DNA of 64,000 nucleotides. It comes from Leptolyngbya sp. O-77 (GTDB lineage Bacteria; Cyanobacteriota; Cyanobacteriia; Elainellales; Elainellaceae). Position 1 is the stretch's first letter. The number at the start of each line of letters is the position of its first letter. Made by a program: the position numbers and the translations under genes. Below, piece after piece: positions 33,785 to 42,800 of this stretch. The notes under the pieces were generated by a model. That model had not been told where the DNA came from. It ran no database searches and was given only the letters and a program-made list of their open reading frames with translations. The stretch covers positions 1,649,001 through 1,713,000 of the forward strand of contig NZ_AP017367.1 of the NCBI RefSeq assembly GCF_001548395.1, given 5' to 3'.

Positions 33785-35566
33785 CTACAGCCCTGGATCA
33801 GCCTGCCCGTTCAATGAGCCGGAATAGACCAGACCGCGCTGGATATCCAGGGTCAGCAACGTGCCGTCGCGGATGACCTGAGCCGCATCTTTGACACCGA
33901 CGATGACGGGAATGCCCAGGCGGAGGCCGATCACGGAGGCATGGCCCGTGAGACTGTCGTCTTCAGTCACAATGCCAGCGGCTTTGCGGATGGCATCGAG
34001 ATATTCGGCTCCAGTGTTGGGCACGACCAGGATTTCGCCAGAGTTGAAGTTGCTCACTTCCTTGCTACTGCGGGCAACACGGGCGCGGCCGCTGATCAGC
34101 CCTTGCCCAATACCGATGCCGCGCCCCAGCACAGCCGTCACGACTTCGACCTTAATCAGGTCGGTAGACCCAGACACTCCCTGTAGGGTGCCCGCTGTCA
34201 TGACGACGAGATCACCTTCTTTGAGAAAGTTTTTTTCTTGGGCGACGTTGAGCGCAGCCTGGAAAGTTTGCCCCGTCGAGGGCAGGTTTAGCACCAGCAG
34301 CGGGCGCACGCCCCAGACTAATTGCAACTGCCGCGCCACATCGACGTGGGGCGTGACGGCCAGAATGGGCGTGCTAGGGCGATATTTTGACACGTTGCGG
34401 GCGGTGGCTCCCGTTTTTGTCAGGGTCATGATGGCGGCGGCCTGGAGTTGTTCAGCAATGCGCCCGACCGCCTGGCTGATGGCGTTGGGGATGGAGTGCC
34501 CGCCGGAGTTGCTGTCTACGTTGCGGGCGATCGCCAGATTTTGCTCAATCTGCACCGCAATCCGCGCCATTGTCTCGACGGCCTCTACCGGAAACTTGCC
34601 CACCGCCGTTTCGTTGGACAGCATCACCGCGTCCGTGCCGTCCAAAATCGCATTCGCCACATCCGAGATTTCGGCGCGGGTCGCACGGGGATTGCTCACC
34701 ATGCTGTCGAGCATTTGGGTAGCGGTGATCACGGGAATCCCGAAACGATTCGCCGTAGCGATCAGCCGCTTTTGCAAAATGGGGACTTCTTCTGCGGGCA
34801 GTTCTACACCCAGGTCGCCCCGCGCCACCATCACGCCATCACAAAGCGACAGCACAGACTCCATCTGCTCGATCGCCTCGTGCTTTTCGATCTTGGCGAT
34901 CACAGGCACGTCTTTGCCAGCGCTGGAAATAATTTCTTTGATTTCCAGAATGTCCTGCGGATTGCGGACAAAGCTGAGGGCAATCCAATCCACGCCCTGG
35001 TCTAGCCCAAACATCAGGTCAGTCTTGTCTTTGTCGGTCAGTGCTTTGATCGACAGATATACACCAGGGAAATTCACGCCCTTGTTGTTAGACAGCACGC
35101 CGCCCACCACCACGCGGCAGTGTAGCTCGCGCTGGTCGAGGTCTACCGCCTCCACCCGCATTTCGACCCGCCCATCGTCCAGCAAAATCGTCGCGCCGAC
35201 AGGCACTTCTTCCGCCAGTGGCTCGTAGGTCACGGAGCTAATATCCTGCGTGCCAAGGAGGGGGCGGCTGGTGAGAATGTAGGGATCACCCTTTTTGAGC
35301 GTGATGGGGCCCTGCTCAAATTTTCCCAGCCGAATCTTGGGGCCCTGCAAATCTTGCAAAATCCCTACAGGCTGGTTAAGTTCAAACGACACCTGGCGGA
35401 TGGTGCGGATGTTGCGCTGGTGGTCTTCGTGGGTGCCGTGAGAAAAGTTCAGACGCAGCGTAGTGGCTCCCGCTTCAATCAAGCTGCGTAGAACTTCAGG
35501 GCTGCTGGTGGCAGGGCCAATCGTGGCGACAATTTTAGTACGACGCAGGTGTTGATGCGGTGGCAT
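33785..35566 (-). CDS. pyk: Pyruvate kinase with C-terminal PEP-utilising domain
   Basis: 593 residues, longer than the usual 470, because of a C-terminal domain (about 500-590) with GEILVVPNT and LTGHASVIGLRLGIPVIVG, as in the phosphohistidine domain of PEP-utilising enzymes. This long form occurs in cyanobacteria and Bacillus-type enzymes. Catalytic part: KIVATIGPATSS, LRLNFSHG, the DGVMVARGDLGVE motif and TQMLDSM. It makes pyruvate and ATP from PEP and ADP. Start ATG is unambiguous. hlyD and nanE follow on the same strand. Confidence 0.96.
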   Translation of the reverse strand: MPPHQHLRRTKIVATIGPATSSPEVLRSLIEAGATTLRLNFSHGTHEDHQRNIRTIRQVSFELNQPVGILQDLQGPKIRLGKFEQGPITLKKGDPYILTSRPLLGTQDISSVTYEPLAEEVPVGATILLDDGRVEMRVEAVDLDQRELHCRVVVGGVLSNNKGVNFPGVYLSIKALTDKDKTDLMFGLDQGVDWIALSFVRNPQDILEIKEIISSAGKDVPVIAKIEKHEAIEQMESVLSLCDGVMVARGDLGVELPAEEVPILQKRLIATANRFGIPVITATQMLDSMVSNPRATRAEISDVANAILDGTDAVMLSNETAVGKFPVEAVETMARIAVQIEQNLAIARNVDSNSGGHSIPNAISQAVGRIAEQLQAAAIMTLTKTGATARNVSKYRPSTPILAVTPHVDVARQLQLVWGVRPLLVLNLPSTGQTFQAALNVAQEKNFLKEGDLVVMTAGTLQGVSGSTDLIKVEVVTAVLGRGIGIGQGLISGRARVARSSKEVSNFNSGEILVVPNTGAEYLDAIRKAAGIVTEDDSLTGHASVIGLRLGIPVIVGVKDAAQVIRDGTLLTLDIQRGLVYSGSLNGQADPGL

Positions 35567-36019
35567 GGGTTCTCGAACTCTCTCAAGGAATACTCAGGGT
35601 ACAAACTCTCGGCTCAAAAGCTAGAGGAGCGGTCAGGGCTGGTCGCTAGCGGCAAAAACCGGCGTAAGGTTCGGTGTGCAAGAGGCACTATCAAGCGTGG
35701 CGATCGCCCCCGGAATAGTGCTCTTCGACCGTTCCCCCTCGTTTCGCTCCTATTCTTAGCTAAACTGCTTTGGGCCCGGCCCTTCCATAATTTAGGGTAA
35801 ATGTAATCATCTCCGATCAAGATTTCTCAGAGCCGCTTCCCAAATTTGCCAGCTCAGCCACAATGGGCGATCGCCCAAACACAGCTTCTCCCAAGGCAAA
35901 TTCCCCTTAAGACGAGTCTTCTCAAGGCAATTAAAGCCTCCCCCAAAACTCGCCCCTCCCTCTTCGTTCTTCGTTCTTCCCTCTTCCCTCTTCGTTCTTC
36001 CCTCTTCCCTCTTCCCTCT
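35567..36019. other. Spacer with heptamer repeat
   Basis: 450 bp between pyk and the end of the DUF3769 gene, with no supported gene. The half near pyk must hold its promoter. The half near 35957-36019 is a heptanucleotide array described separately. Confidence 0.5.
35957..36019. repeat. Heptanucleotide (STRR-type) array
   Basis: About nine 7-bp units alternating between CTTCCCT and CTTCGTT, directly beyond the stop codon of the minus-strand DUF3769 gene. The same two unit types appear near 52890, 55930 and 60430. Confidence 0.85.
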
Positions 36020-39000
36020 TCATTGAGGTTGCCCCGAAAACGGTTCCGGCGGATTCGTCCAGTTAAAGTCGTTAATCCGAATACCCAGCGATCCCACCTC
36101 TCGGTCGGGATTGACCCGCAGAATGATGGAATAGGTGCGGCGACTATATTCCAGGAAAAAGGTCGTGTCAAAATCTTCCCGCTTGTCAAGGTTAATTGAC
36201 GTTTGAAAGCCTGCTCGAATCGGCCCGTAGATTTGTTGCAGCAGCCCAAAGGACAGAACCTGAGGATCAGCAATCCGGTCAAATCGAAACGGAGATTCTC
36301 CCTCCACAATCGCATTAGAGTAGGTGACGTTGAAGCGGGTGTAGTCCAGAAAATTTCGGGAGAACCGCCCAAATTGTCCCTGGAGGCTGGCAAAGGCCGT
36401 CAGACTGCTCTGAGTGTCTTCGCTGGTGTAGTAGGCGGTGGTGCCGCGCAGACCTACGACGGCTACCAAATTGGGTACGACAGGGGTAGCCGAATACCGC
36501 AGTCCTTCTTCGGCGGTGGGCGGCAGGGGCGGCGCAGACCAGAGCAAAAAGGCCCGCGTTAGCCCCGCGCTGGCTTGAAATCGACCCAGTGTGACGCGAT
36601 CGTTGCGGCGCTCTAGCGGCGGGTCGAGCAAATCCAGTCGATCGGTATTGGCATTGATCAACTGGGCGCTGACCTGATAATTGAGGTTAATGCCAGAGGT
36701 GCCTAGCGGAATGTTGGGTGAGGAAAAGACAGCACCCAGGCTGCTCTGCACGTTCTGAAACCCAAGGGTGCCGTTAAACAGGCGATCTCGGTAGCTATAT
36801 TCCAGCGTCAGTTGGTGAATGCCCACCTGCTGCCGCAGCCGCAAACTGCCCCGCACCTTGTTTTCTAAATTGCCCAAATCAAGCGTGCCAAAGGTCGCCG
36901 TGCCCACCAGCGACGTGGAGGGGCCGAGGGTGGCATCAAGCTGAGCCAAAAGCCCAATGCTGCTGGGGTCAAAAAAATTAAAATTGTTGTCTGTCACGGC
37001 TCGCTGAAGCAGAATTGCGGGCGCAAGCACAAACTGCACGCGGGGCTGGTTGATCACCGTCAGCGGCGCTTGCACAAATAGCCCCCCTACCTCTTCGTCG
37101 TAGCCCAGTCGAAGCAGCGGCGGCTGGCGGCGGCGATTGTCAATCACCACCCGGTTCTGCAAAAAGGGCAGACTAAAGCGCCGGTCGAACACGAGCCGGG
37201 GGTTGCGGGCGCGGACTTCCGCCTGGAGCGGGTTGAACTGGGTGTAGGTGAGTTCGGGGGTGCGGAGTTCCAGTTCGGGGGGCGAAAAGGGGTCGTTGGT
37301 GAGGCGCACATTTTGCGCGACCCAGCCGTCGGGAAAAAACTCGATGGATTCGGCCTCGAAGCGAAAGCGGGTGAGTTCGCCTTCGCGCTGCCCCGTGAGC
37401 GCCAACCCCTGATCCAGGTTTGCCCCCACTTCTACCAGGATGCCGCCAGGACTGGAAACAGGGGGCGCACCCGGAGGACGGGGCGTAGGGCGAGGTCGTT
37501 CAGCGCCCGCAGCGGCTTCCTCCAGCGGCGATAGCAGGGTGAGATCCGTGCCGCTGGAGGGCAAGAAGATTTCGCCCCTAGCTCCGTCCACCGTGCCTTC
37601 GCTCTGCACAAAGTTGTAGACCAGGCGATCGCCCTGGAGAATCTGCGCTCCTCGCACTAGTTGCACGTTGCCCTCAGCGACGGCAATGCGGTTTTGCAAA
37701 TTCACCTGCACCCGATCTGCCGTCAGCACCGCCCGCCGGAAACGCATTTCCACATTGCCCTCCGCCGAGAAGACCTCGCGCAGGGTGTCAAAATCCTGGC
37801 GATCGCCCCGAATTTCTACCAGATCGGTCAGGCTGACTGATGCCTCTGAATCCGAATCCGCCGTGGGGGGGCGGGGAGAGGCAGGCAGAGGAGGGGAAGC
37901 GGCCGGCGCATCGACCGGGGCCTCTCCAGATGGCGGCGGAACCGCTGGGTCAGTCCCGTCTTCTGGGGGAGGAATCAGCAGAATTTGCCGACCCGATTCG
38001 GGATCTTGCTCCAGGGTTTCTGGAAACGGGATGGGCACAGGCAGGTTTGGGGCGCTGTCTGGATTAGAGGGTTGGTTCGACGGGGGGGGAGCCTGGGCAA
38101 CGGTACTTGCGTCGCTGCGGCTGGAAAGCTCTGCAAGCAAGGGAATGGGATTGCTGGAAACAGCCCAGGTCTGGCTGGGAAGCTGGCGCTCGGCAGGAAC
38201 AGACAGGGGGCGATTCGCGAAGCGATCCCTGCGAAAATCGCCCTCCATCAGCCACATTTCCCTTCCTCCAATCACCTCGGCACTCAGGATTGAGGGACGA
38301 AATGACAGCGAGGACGGCGTAATCGCAGGCTGTAGGGATGCAACGGGCGATTCAATTGGCTGCCGGAGTTCTCCCAACAGTTGCCAGTCATCAGCCGGGT
38401 GCAGCGGTGCAGAGCGGAATATCGTTGTGTCGGAGGGCTGTGCGGCTAGCAGAGTCCCCGGTGTCAGCACGGGAAGGTATTCTGGGACGGATGCGAAACC
38501 AGATTCCACAACAGGAAGCGTCACCGTTTCGTCTGTCCCTGGAGCAACCGCTGGGGCGACGTTAACCGACAGCGGCATACCCAGGGCTGCGGCGGACTGG
38601 GCATGGGCGACGGCAGGCAGAGGCGGCGGCGTGGCAGGCAGACGGCCACTTGGACGCACGGGACGAGTCGTGAAGCGATCCCTGCGGGAATCGCCCGACG
38701 AAACCGAACGGCGATCCAGGTCGCTTCCCTGATTCGATGTGGGAAGGGACTGCGCCGTAGGGATGGGATCGGCTGGCTCGACAGCGGCGACAGGAGCAGC
38801 GGGGCGATTCACAAAGCCATCCCTGTGGGAATCACCAGCTATCCCGTCCTGACGAGTTTGCAGCCATTGTTGGGCAGGACGAGTCGGCGAGGCGCTGGCT
38901 TCTGGGGTGCGGAATCGTGAAGCCGCATCCGCAACCGACCCAGGCGATGATGCGCTGATCGACTCGACTGTTGATCCGGGCGTAGATCCTCTGGGCGCAG

Positions 39001-39247
39001 ATCCATCGGGCGTAAATTCTTTGGGCGGAACTTCAGCGGTCGATGGGGCTGATCCGGTGCTTGCAGACTTTGACCGTGGTGACCACCGAACCCCTGAACC
39101 TGGCTCTGGCAGAGGAAGCGAATCCAATGCGATCGCAGATGCATCGGCAGACGGGCGATCGCGCTCCTGAACCGGGGCGGCAGGTGCAATATCGACAATC
39201 GCAGCAGGGGGAGGTGGGAAGCTAGGGGGCGGAACCGGAACGGGCAT
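36020..39247 (-). CDS. DUF3769 outer-membrane protein (LptD-like)
   Basis: 1075 residues. The first 450 are low-complexity Pro/Ser/Ala-rich. Then comes an OstA/LptA-like segment (RAVLTADRVQVNLQNRIAVAEGNVQL, QGDRLVYNF) followed by a long beta-rich C-terminus (LRLRQQVGIHQLTLEYSYRDRLFNG, FRVGSLGIRI region) ending GSLGIRINDFNWTNPPEPF. This is the cyanobacterial DUF3769 family, regarded as the LptD counterpart for lipopolysaccharide insertion. There is no obvious signal peptide at this start, so the true start may differ or the front may be extended by repeats: three copies of a GD(S/F)xRDxFxxRP peptide occur in the N-terminal half. psbI lies just upstream on the same strand. Confidence 0.82.
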   Translation of the reverse strand: MPVPVPPPSFPPPPAAIVDIAPAAPVQERDRPSADASAIALDSLPLPEPGSGVRWSPRSKSASTGSAPSTAEVPPKEFTPDGSAPRGSTPGSTVESISASSPGSVADAASRFRTPEASASPTRPAQQWLQTRQDGIAGDSHRDGFVNRPAAPVAAVEPADPIPTAQSLPTSNQGSDLDRRSVSSGDSRRDRFTTRPVRPSGRLPATPPPLPAVAHAQSAAALGMPLSVNVAPAVAPGTDETVTLPVVESGFASVPEYLPVLTPGTLLAAQPSDTTIFRSAPLHPADDWQLLGELRQPIESPVASLQPAITPSSLSFRPSILSAEVIGGREMWLMEGDFRRDRFANRPLSVPAERQLPSQTWAVSSNPIPLLAELSSRSDASTVAQAPPPSNQPSNPDSAPNLPVPIPFPETLEQDPESGRQILLIPPPEDGTDPAVPPPSGEAPVDAPAASPPLPASPRPPTADSDSEASVSLTDLVEIRGDRQDFDTLREVFSAEGNVEMRFRRAVLTADRVQVNLQNRIAVAEGNVQLVRGAQILQGDRLVYNFVQSEGTVDGARGEIFLPSSGTDLTLLSPLEEAAAGAERPRPTPRPPGAPPVSSPGGILVEVGANLDQGLALTGQREGELTRFRFEAESIEFFPDGWVAQNVRLTNDPFSPPELELRTPELTYTQFNPLQAEVRARNPRLVFDRRFSLPFLQNRVVIDNRRRQPPLLRLGYDEEVGGLFVQAPLTVINQPRVQFVLAPAILLQRAVTDNNFNFFDPSSIGLLAQLDATLGPSTSLVGTATFGTLDLGNLENKVRGSLRLRQQVGIHQLTLEYSYRDRLFNGTLGFQNVQSSLGAVFSSPNIPLGTSGINLNYQVSAQLINANTDRLDLLDPPLERRNDRVTLGRFQASAGLTRAFLLWSAPPLPPTAEEGLRYSATPVVPNLVAVVGLRGTTAYYTSEDTQSSLTAFASLQGQFGRFSRNFLDYTRFNVTYSNAIVEGESPFRFDRIADPQVLSFGLLQQIYGPIRAGFQTSINLDKREDFDTTFFLEYSRRTYSIILRVNPDREVGSLGIRINDFNWTNPPEPFSGQPQ
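38206..38836 (-). repeat. Three copies of a palindromic repeat inside the DUF3769 coding region
   Basis: Copies at about 38206-38243, 38661-38696 and 38801-38836, each about 36 bp, of the type CGATTCGCGAAGCGATCCCT followed by GCGGGAATCGCC. They share a reading phase and encode GDFRRDRFANRP, GDSRRDRFTTRP and GDSHRDGFVNRP. The arms are partly complementary. They look like an interspersed element tolerated in a disordered region. Confidence 0.75.
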
Positions 39248-39393
39248 ACGCAGCTAAAACTAAGTCAAACCATCAGGTCGAGCAAGCAGCCCTGAATGCG
39301 AGCAGCCCTGGGGGTCGGTCACGACGCTTGACGACGCTTCCCACGATTAAGTGCCCTGCCGCGGCTGGGGGCAGAGGGTTGTTCAGACAAAAA

Positions 39394-39510
39394 CTATTCG
39401 AGATCTCGGCGATTGGGGTTGCGCGAGGGGTCATTAGACAGGAAGCCAAACACGAACAGGCTGATGAAAAACAACACGACAATGTAAACAATCACTTTAA
39501 GCGTCAGCAT
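39394..39510 (-). CDS. psbI: Photosystem II protein I (PsbI)
   Basis: 38 codons plus stop. The peptide MLTLKVIVYIVVLFFISL, then FVFGFLSNDPSRNPNRRDLE, is the PsbI sequence pattern almost residue for residue: one membrane helix (about 5-24) and the conserved FLSNDPSRNPNR tail. PsbI binds the PSII reaction centre near D1 and CP43. It stands alone between the DUF3769 and TamB genes, with no psbK adjacent. A TATGAT hexamer lies at the complement of 39547-39552 as a possible -10. Confidence 0.96.
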   Translation of the reverse strand: MLTLKVIVYIVVLFFISLFVFGFLSNDPSRNPNRRDLE

Positions 39511-39546
39511 GGCTATTCTGGCGGGGTTTCAAAAACAAGCTCCATT

Positions 39547-39552
39547 ATCATA
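39547..39552 (-). promoter_or_regulatory. Candidate -10 element of psbI
   Basis: TATGAT on the minus strand, 37 bp before the psbI ATG. No clear -35 at 17 bp. The divergent TamB gene must use another promoter in the remaining 250 bp. Confidence 0.3.
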
Positions 39553-39806
39553 TCGAAACGATGTCCCCTTTTTCGACCCAGGATTGGCGCTCTTTTACTC
39601 GGTTTTTTCCGCAGGATGCAGAAGGATAGCTTGGCGATCGCCCCTGCCCATTTTCCCCCGCCCGCTTGCTAACCTGACAAACCTCCAGCCGCGTAAAATC
39701 CTCTCTCGATAAATCCTGTCGGCCCCCATAGGCTCAATCGAATCATCTGGGCTAAAGTCTTATTGAACCTGTTGAACCTGCTCTTTGAAAGCGTCCTGCT
39801 GTCATC

Positions 39807-42800
39807 GTGAATTCACCTGAGCCACCCGCCGCGCCGCAGCCGCCTCGTCCGTCCCGTCGTCGTCTCCGCCTGGCCTGGCGACCCGTTGCCCTGGGGTTGG
39901 GGCTGGTCGCACTGGCAGGTGGCGTGGGCGGAACGCTGTGGGTGCGAAGTTTTTTGCGAAACGATCTGGCTCCGCTGCTGTCTACTACCCTGAGTGAGAC
40001 GATCAACCGCCCCGTCCAGGTGGGGCCGCTGCAAGGCATTGCGCTCAACTGGCGCGGACAGGGCGAAATTGTGTTTGGCGAATCAGTCTTGCCGCCGACG
40101 GAGACCGATGGCGATCGCGCCACGGTGCAGCAAGTCCGCGCCCGGTTTAACCTGCTGGATCTGCTCCAGCGGCGGCTGGGGCTGGTGCTAACGCTCCGCA
40201 ACCCCGACATTTTTCTTGACCAGACCGACGACGGCAAGTGGATCGCCATCGAGCTTGCCGAGCGCGAGGAAGAAGCCCCGCTGAAGGTCGAGCTGCGCCA
40301 GCTTTTGATCGAAGACGGCACAGTGACGGTGGCTCCCTCCGCGCAGTTGATGATCGAAGCCGAAAAGCCAGGGGTGCGCCCCGATTCGGATCTGTCGGTG
40401 CGGATGGAGCAGGTCAGCGGCGAAGTGAATCTGGAGTCGATTGAAATTGCCGATGCCAGCGGCGCTCCGCTAGAAGGGCAAAATATTCGCTTTGATGTCA
40501 ACGGCAACCCCGTTCGGGGCGGAGCGCTGCGGCTGCGCGGCGAAGGCGTGACCGTGCCCGATTTTCAGATGAATCTGGTAGTGCAGTCGGATGGCGTGGC
40601 GGTGCAGGATGTGGGGGCGCTGCTGGCGATGCCCGTGGCGCTGGAGTCAGGGCAGATGTTTTCTAACCTGGAACTGCGGTTTGCTGATGAGACGGTGGCA
40701 GGATTCAACGGCACGGCGCGGTTTGCCGATGTAGATTTGGCGATCGCCAATGTGCCCAAGCGCATTACCCAGGCCGGGGCCCAACTGCGGTTTCGCAATC
40801 GGCTAATCACCATCGAAGAGGGGCGCGTCACCTACGGCACGATTCCGGTTGAAGTCGAAGGAACCTACGACCTGCGTGAGGGCTACAACCTGTCCACTCG
40901 CGTCCGCAACGTGGATTTTCGCCAGATCGAAGAAACGGCAGATGTGACGACTCCGATTACCCTCGCTGGGGCCTTTGATGCCGATGTGACGGTGACGGGG
41001 CCGCCTGATGGGCCGATTGTGGCGGGCACGGTTCGCAGCAGTCGCCCCCTGCTAATTGACAAAGTTGCCATTGATCGCCTTAGCACCCGCTTTTCGCTGG
41101 TGAATGAGCGGGTTGATTTGACAGATCTGGTGGCACAGCTTGCGGGCGGTGGCGTGGTGACGGGAGGCGGCGTGCTGGGGCTGGGCCAGGAGGCGACGGT
41201 GCAGGCGCGGGTGCAGGCGCGCAACCTGCCCGCCGATGCCCTGGCGCGAACCTACGGCGCAACGCTGCCGCCAGAAATCGTGCTGGGACGGGTTAATGCA
41301 ACCGCGCAGGTAGAGGGGCCGTCCAATGCACTCCGCACGGCGATTCAATGGCAGGCGGCGGAGGCGACCTACCCAGCGCGGGGGGAACTGCTGATTGCGG
41401 GCGAGAATCTGCGGCTGCAAAACACGACGCTGGAGGTCGCGGGCGGGCGCGTGAGTGCGGAGGGCGACCTGGTGGGCGATCGCTGGCAGGCCGTGGTGCG
41501 GAGCCAGGGGGTGGGGCTGCGGTCGTTTTCGCCGGAACTGGCGGGCACACTGGATGGCACGGTGCGGCTGGCGGGCACGCTGGCCGATCCGACGCTGGCA
41601 GGCATTCGGGCAGAGGGCGATGTGCGGCTGTCGCAGGGCGTGTCGCTGCTGACGGGGCCGCTGACGGCAGACTTTCGCTGGCTGGGCGATCGCCTCGTGC
41701 TGGATCGGGCGGCGGCTCCGGGCTTCCGCGCCAATGGCACGGTCTTTGCCCGAACCAGCGGCAACACGCCAGAAATCTCTAGCTTTGATCTGGCGCTAGA
41801 GGTGCAAGATTTTGACCTGAATCGGCTGCCAGTGACCCTGCCGCCCCAGGTGCGTGTGGCTGGGCGGACGGACTTTTCCGGTCGGGTGTCGGGCACGCCT
41901 GCCGCGCCGGCTGTGAACGGACTGCTGGCGCTCAACGGGCTGGCCATTAACCAGCGCCAGTTTGATCCGCGCCTGGCCGGGCCGGTGCAGTTTGCGATGG
42001 GTCAGGGCGTGCGGGCTGACCTGACGGGCCGCCGCGATCAGATTTCGCTGGATCTGGATGGCGACTATCTGCCGCGCTCGTTTTTGCTGGTGCATGACGG
42101 GGCACGGGCAGAGGGCACCCGGCGGAATCGCACGCTGGTCACCACATTAGAAAACCTGCCCCTCGACTGGCTTGCCCTCACCCCGGCTGCCGACCTGGGG
42201 CTGGGCCCGGTGACGGGAACCGTATCTGTCAATGCGGACGTAAACCTGGACACCTACGCCACCGAGGGCAGCTTTACGGTCGATCGCCCTGGCATTGGCT
42301 ACCTGTTTGCCGACCAGTTCAGCGGGCGCATCACCTACCGCAACGATCGAATCGAGCTAGAGGACGGGCTGCTGGCGCTGGCATTGCCCACCGAGCGACC
42401 ACCCCTGGAACAGCCCTACAGCACGGTCGCAGTGAACGGCAGCGCGACGCTGGGCAACGATCCGCAGTTTGAGGCGACCTTGAAAACCGACAATGCCCGC
42501 ATTCAGGACGTGCTAAATACCCTGCGCTGGTATGACTTCGACGATGTGGCGCGGGGGCTGCGGCAGCCACCGACGGCCCGCTCCGCCGACCTGGACACGG
42601 TGCCTGTGCAAACGGGCGATCGCCCCATTTATCAGCAACTCCAGCGCTATTCCGAAATTCTGGCGCTGCTGGATCTTCAGAAACAGCAGGACGAAGCCGC
42701 CAATCCCCTGCCTCGGCTGGCGGAACTGCAAGGCAACTTTGCAGCCACGCTCAACCTGTCTGGCTCAGTGCAGTCGGGCGTGACCGCAGACTTCAACCTG

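Noticed and set aside
33891..35228. 445-codon plus-strand frame over pyk
   Set aside because: It is antisense to a clear pyruvate kinase, with serine/arginine-rich translation typical of the complement of a GC-rich gene and no motif.
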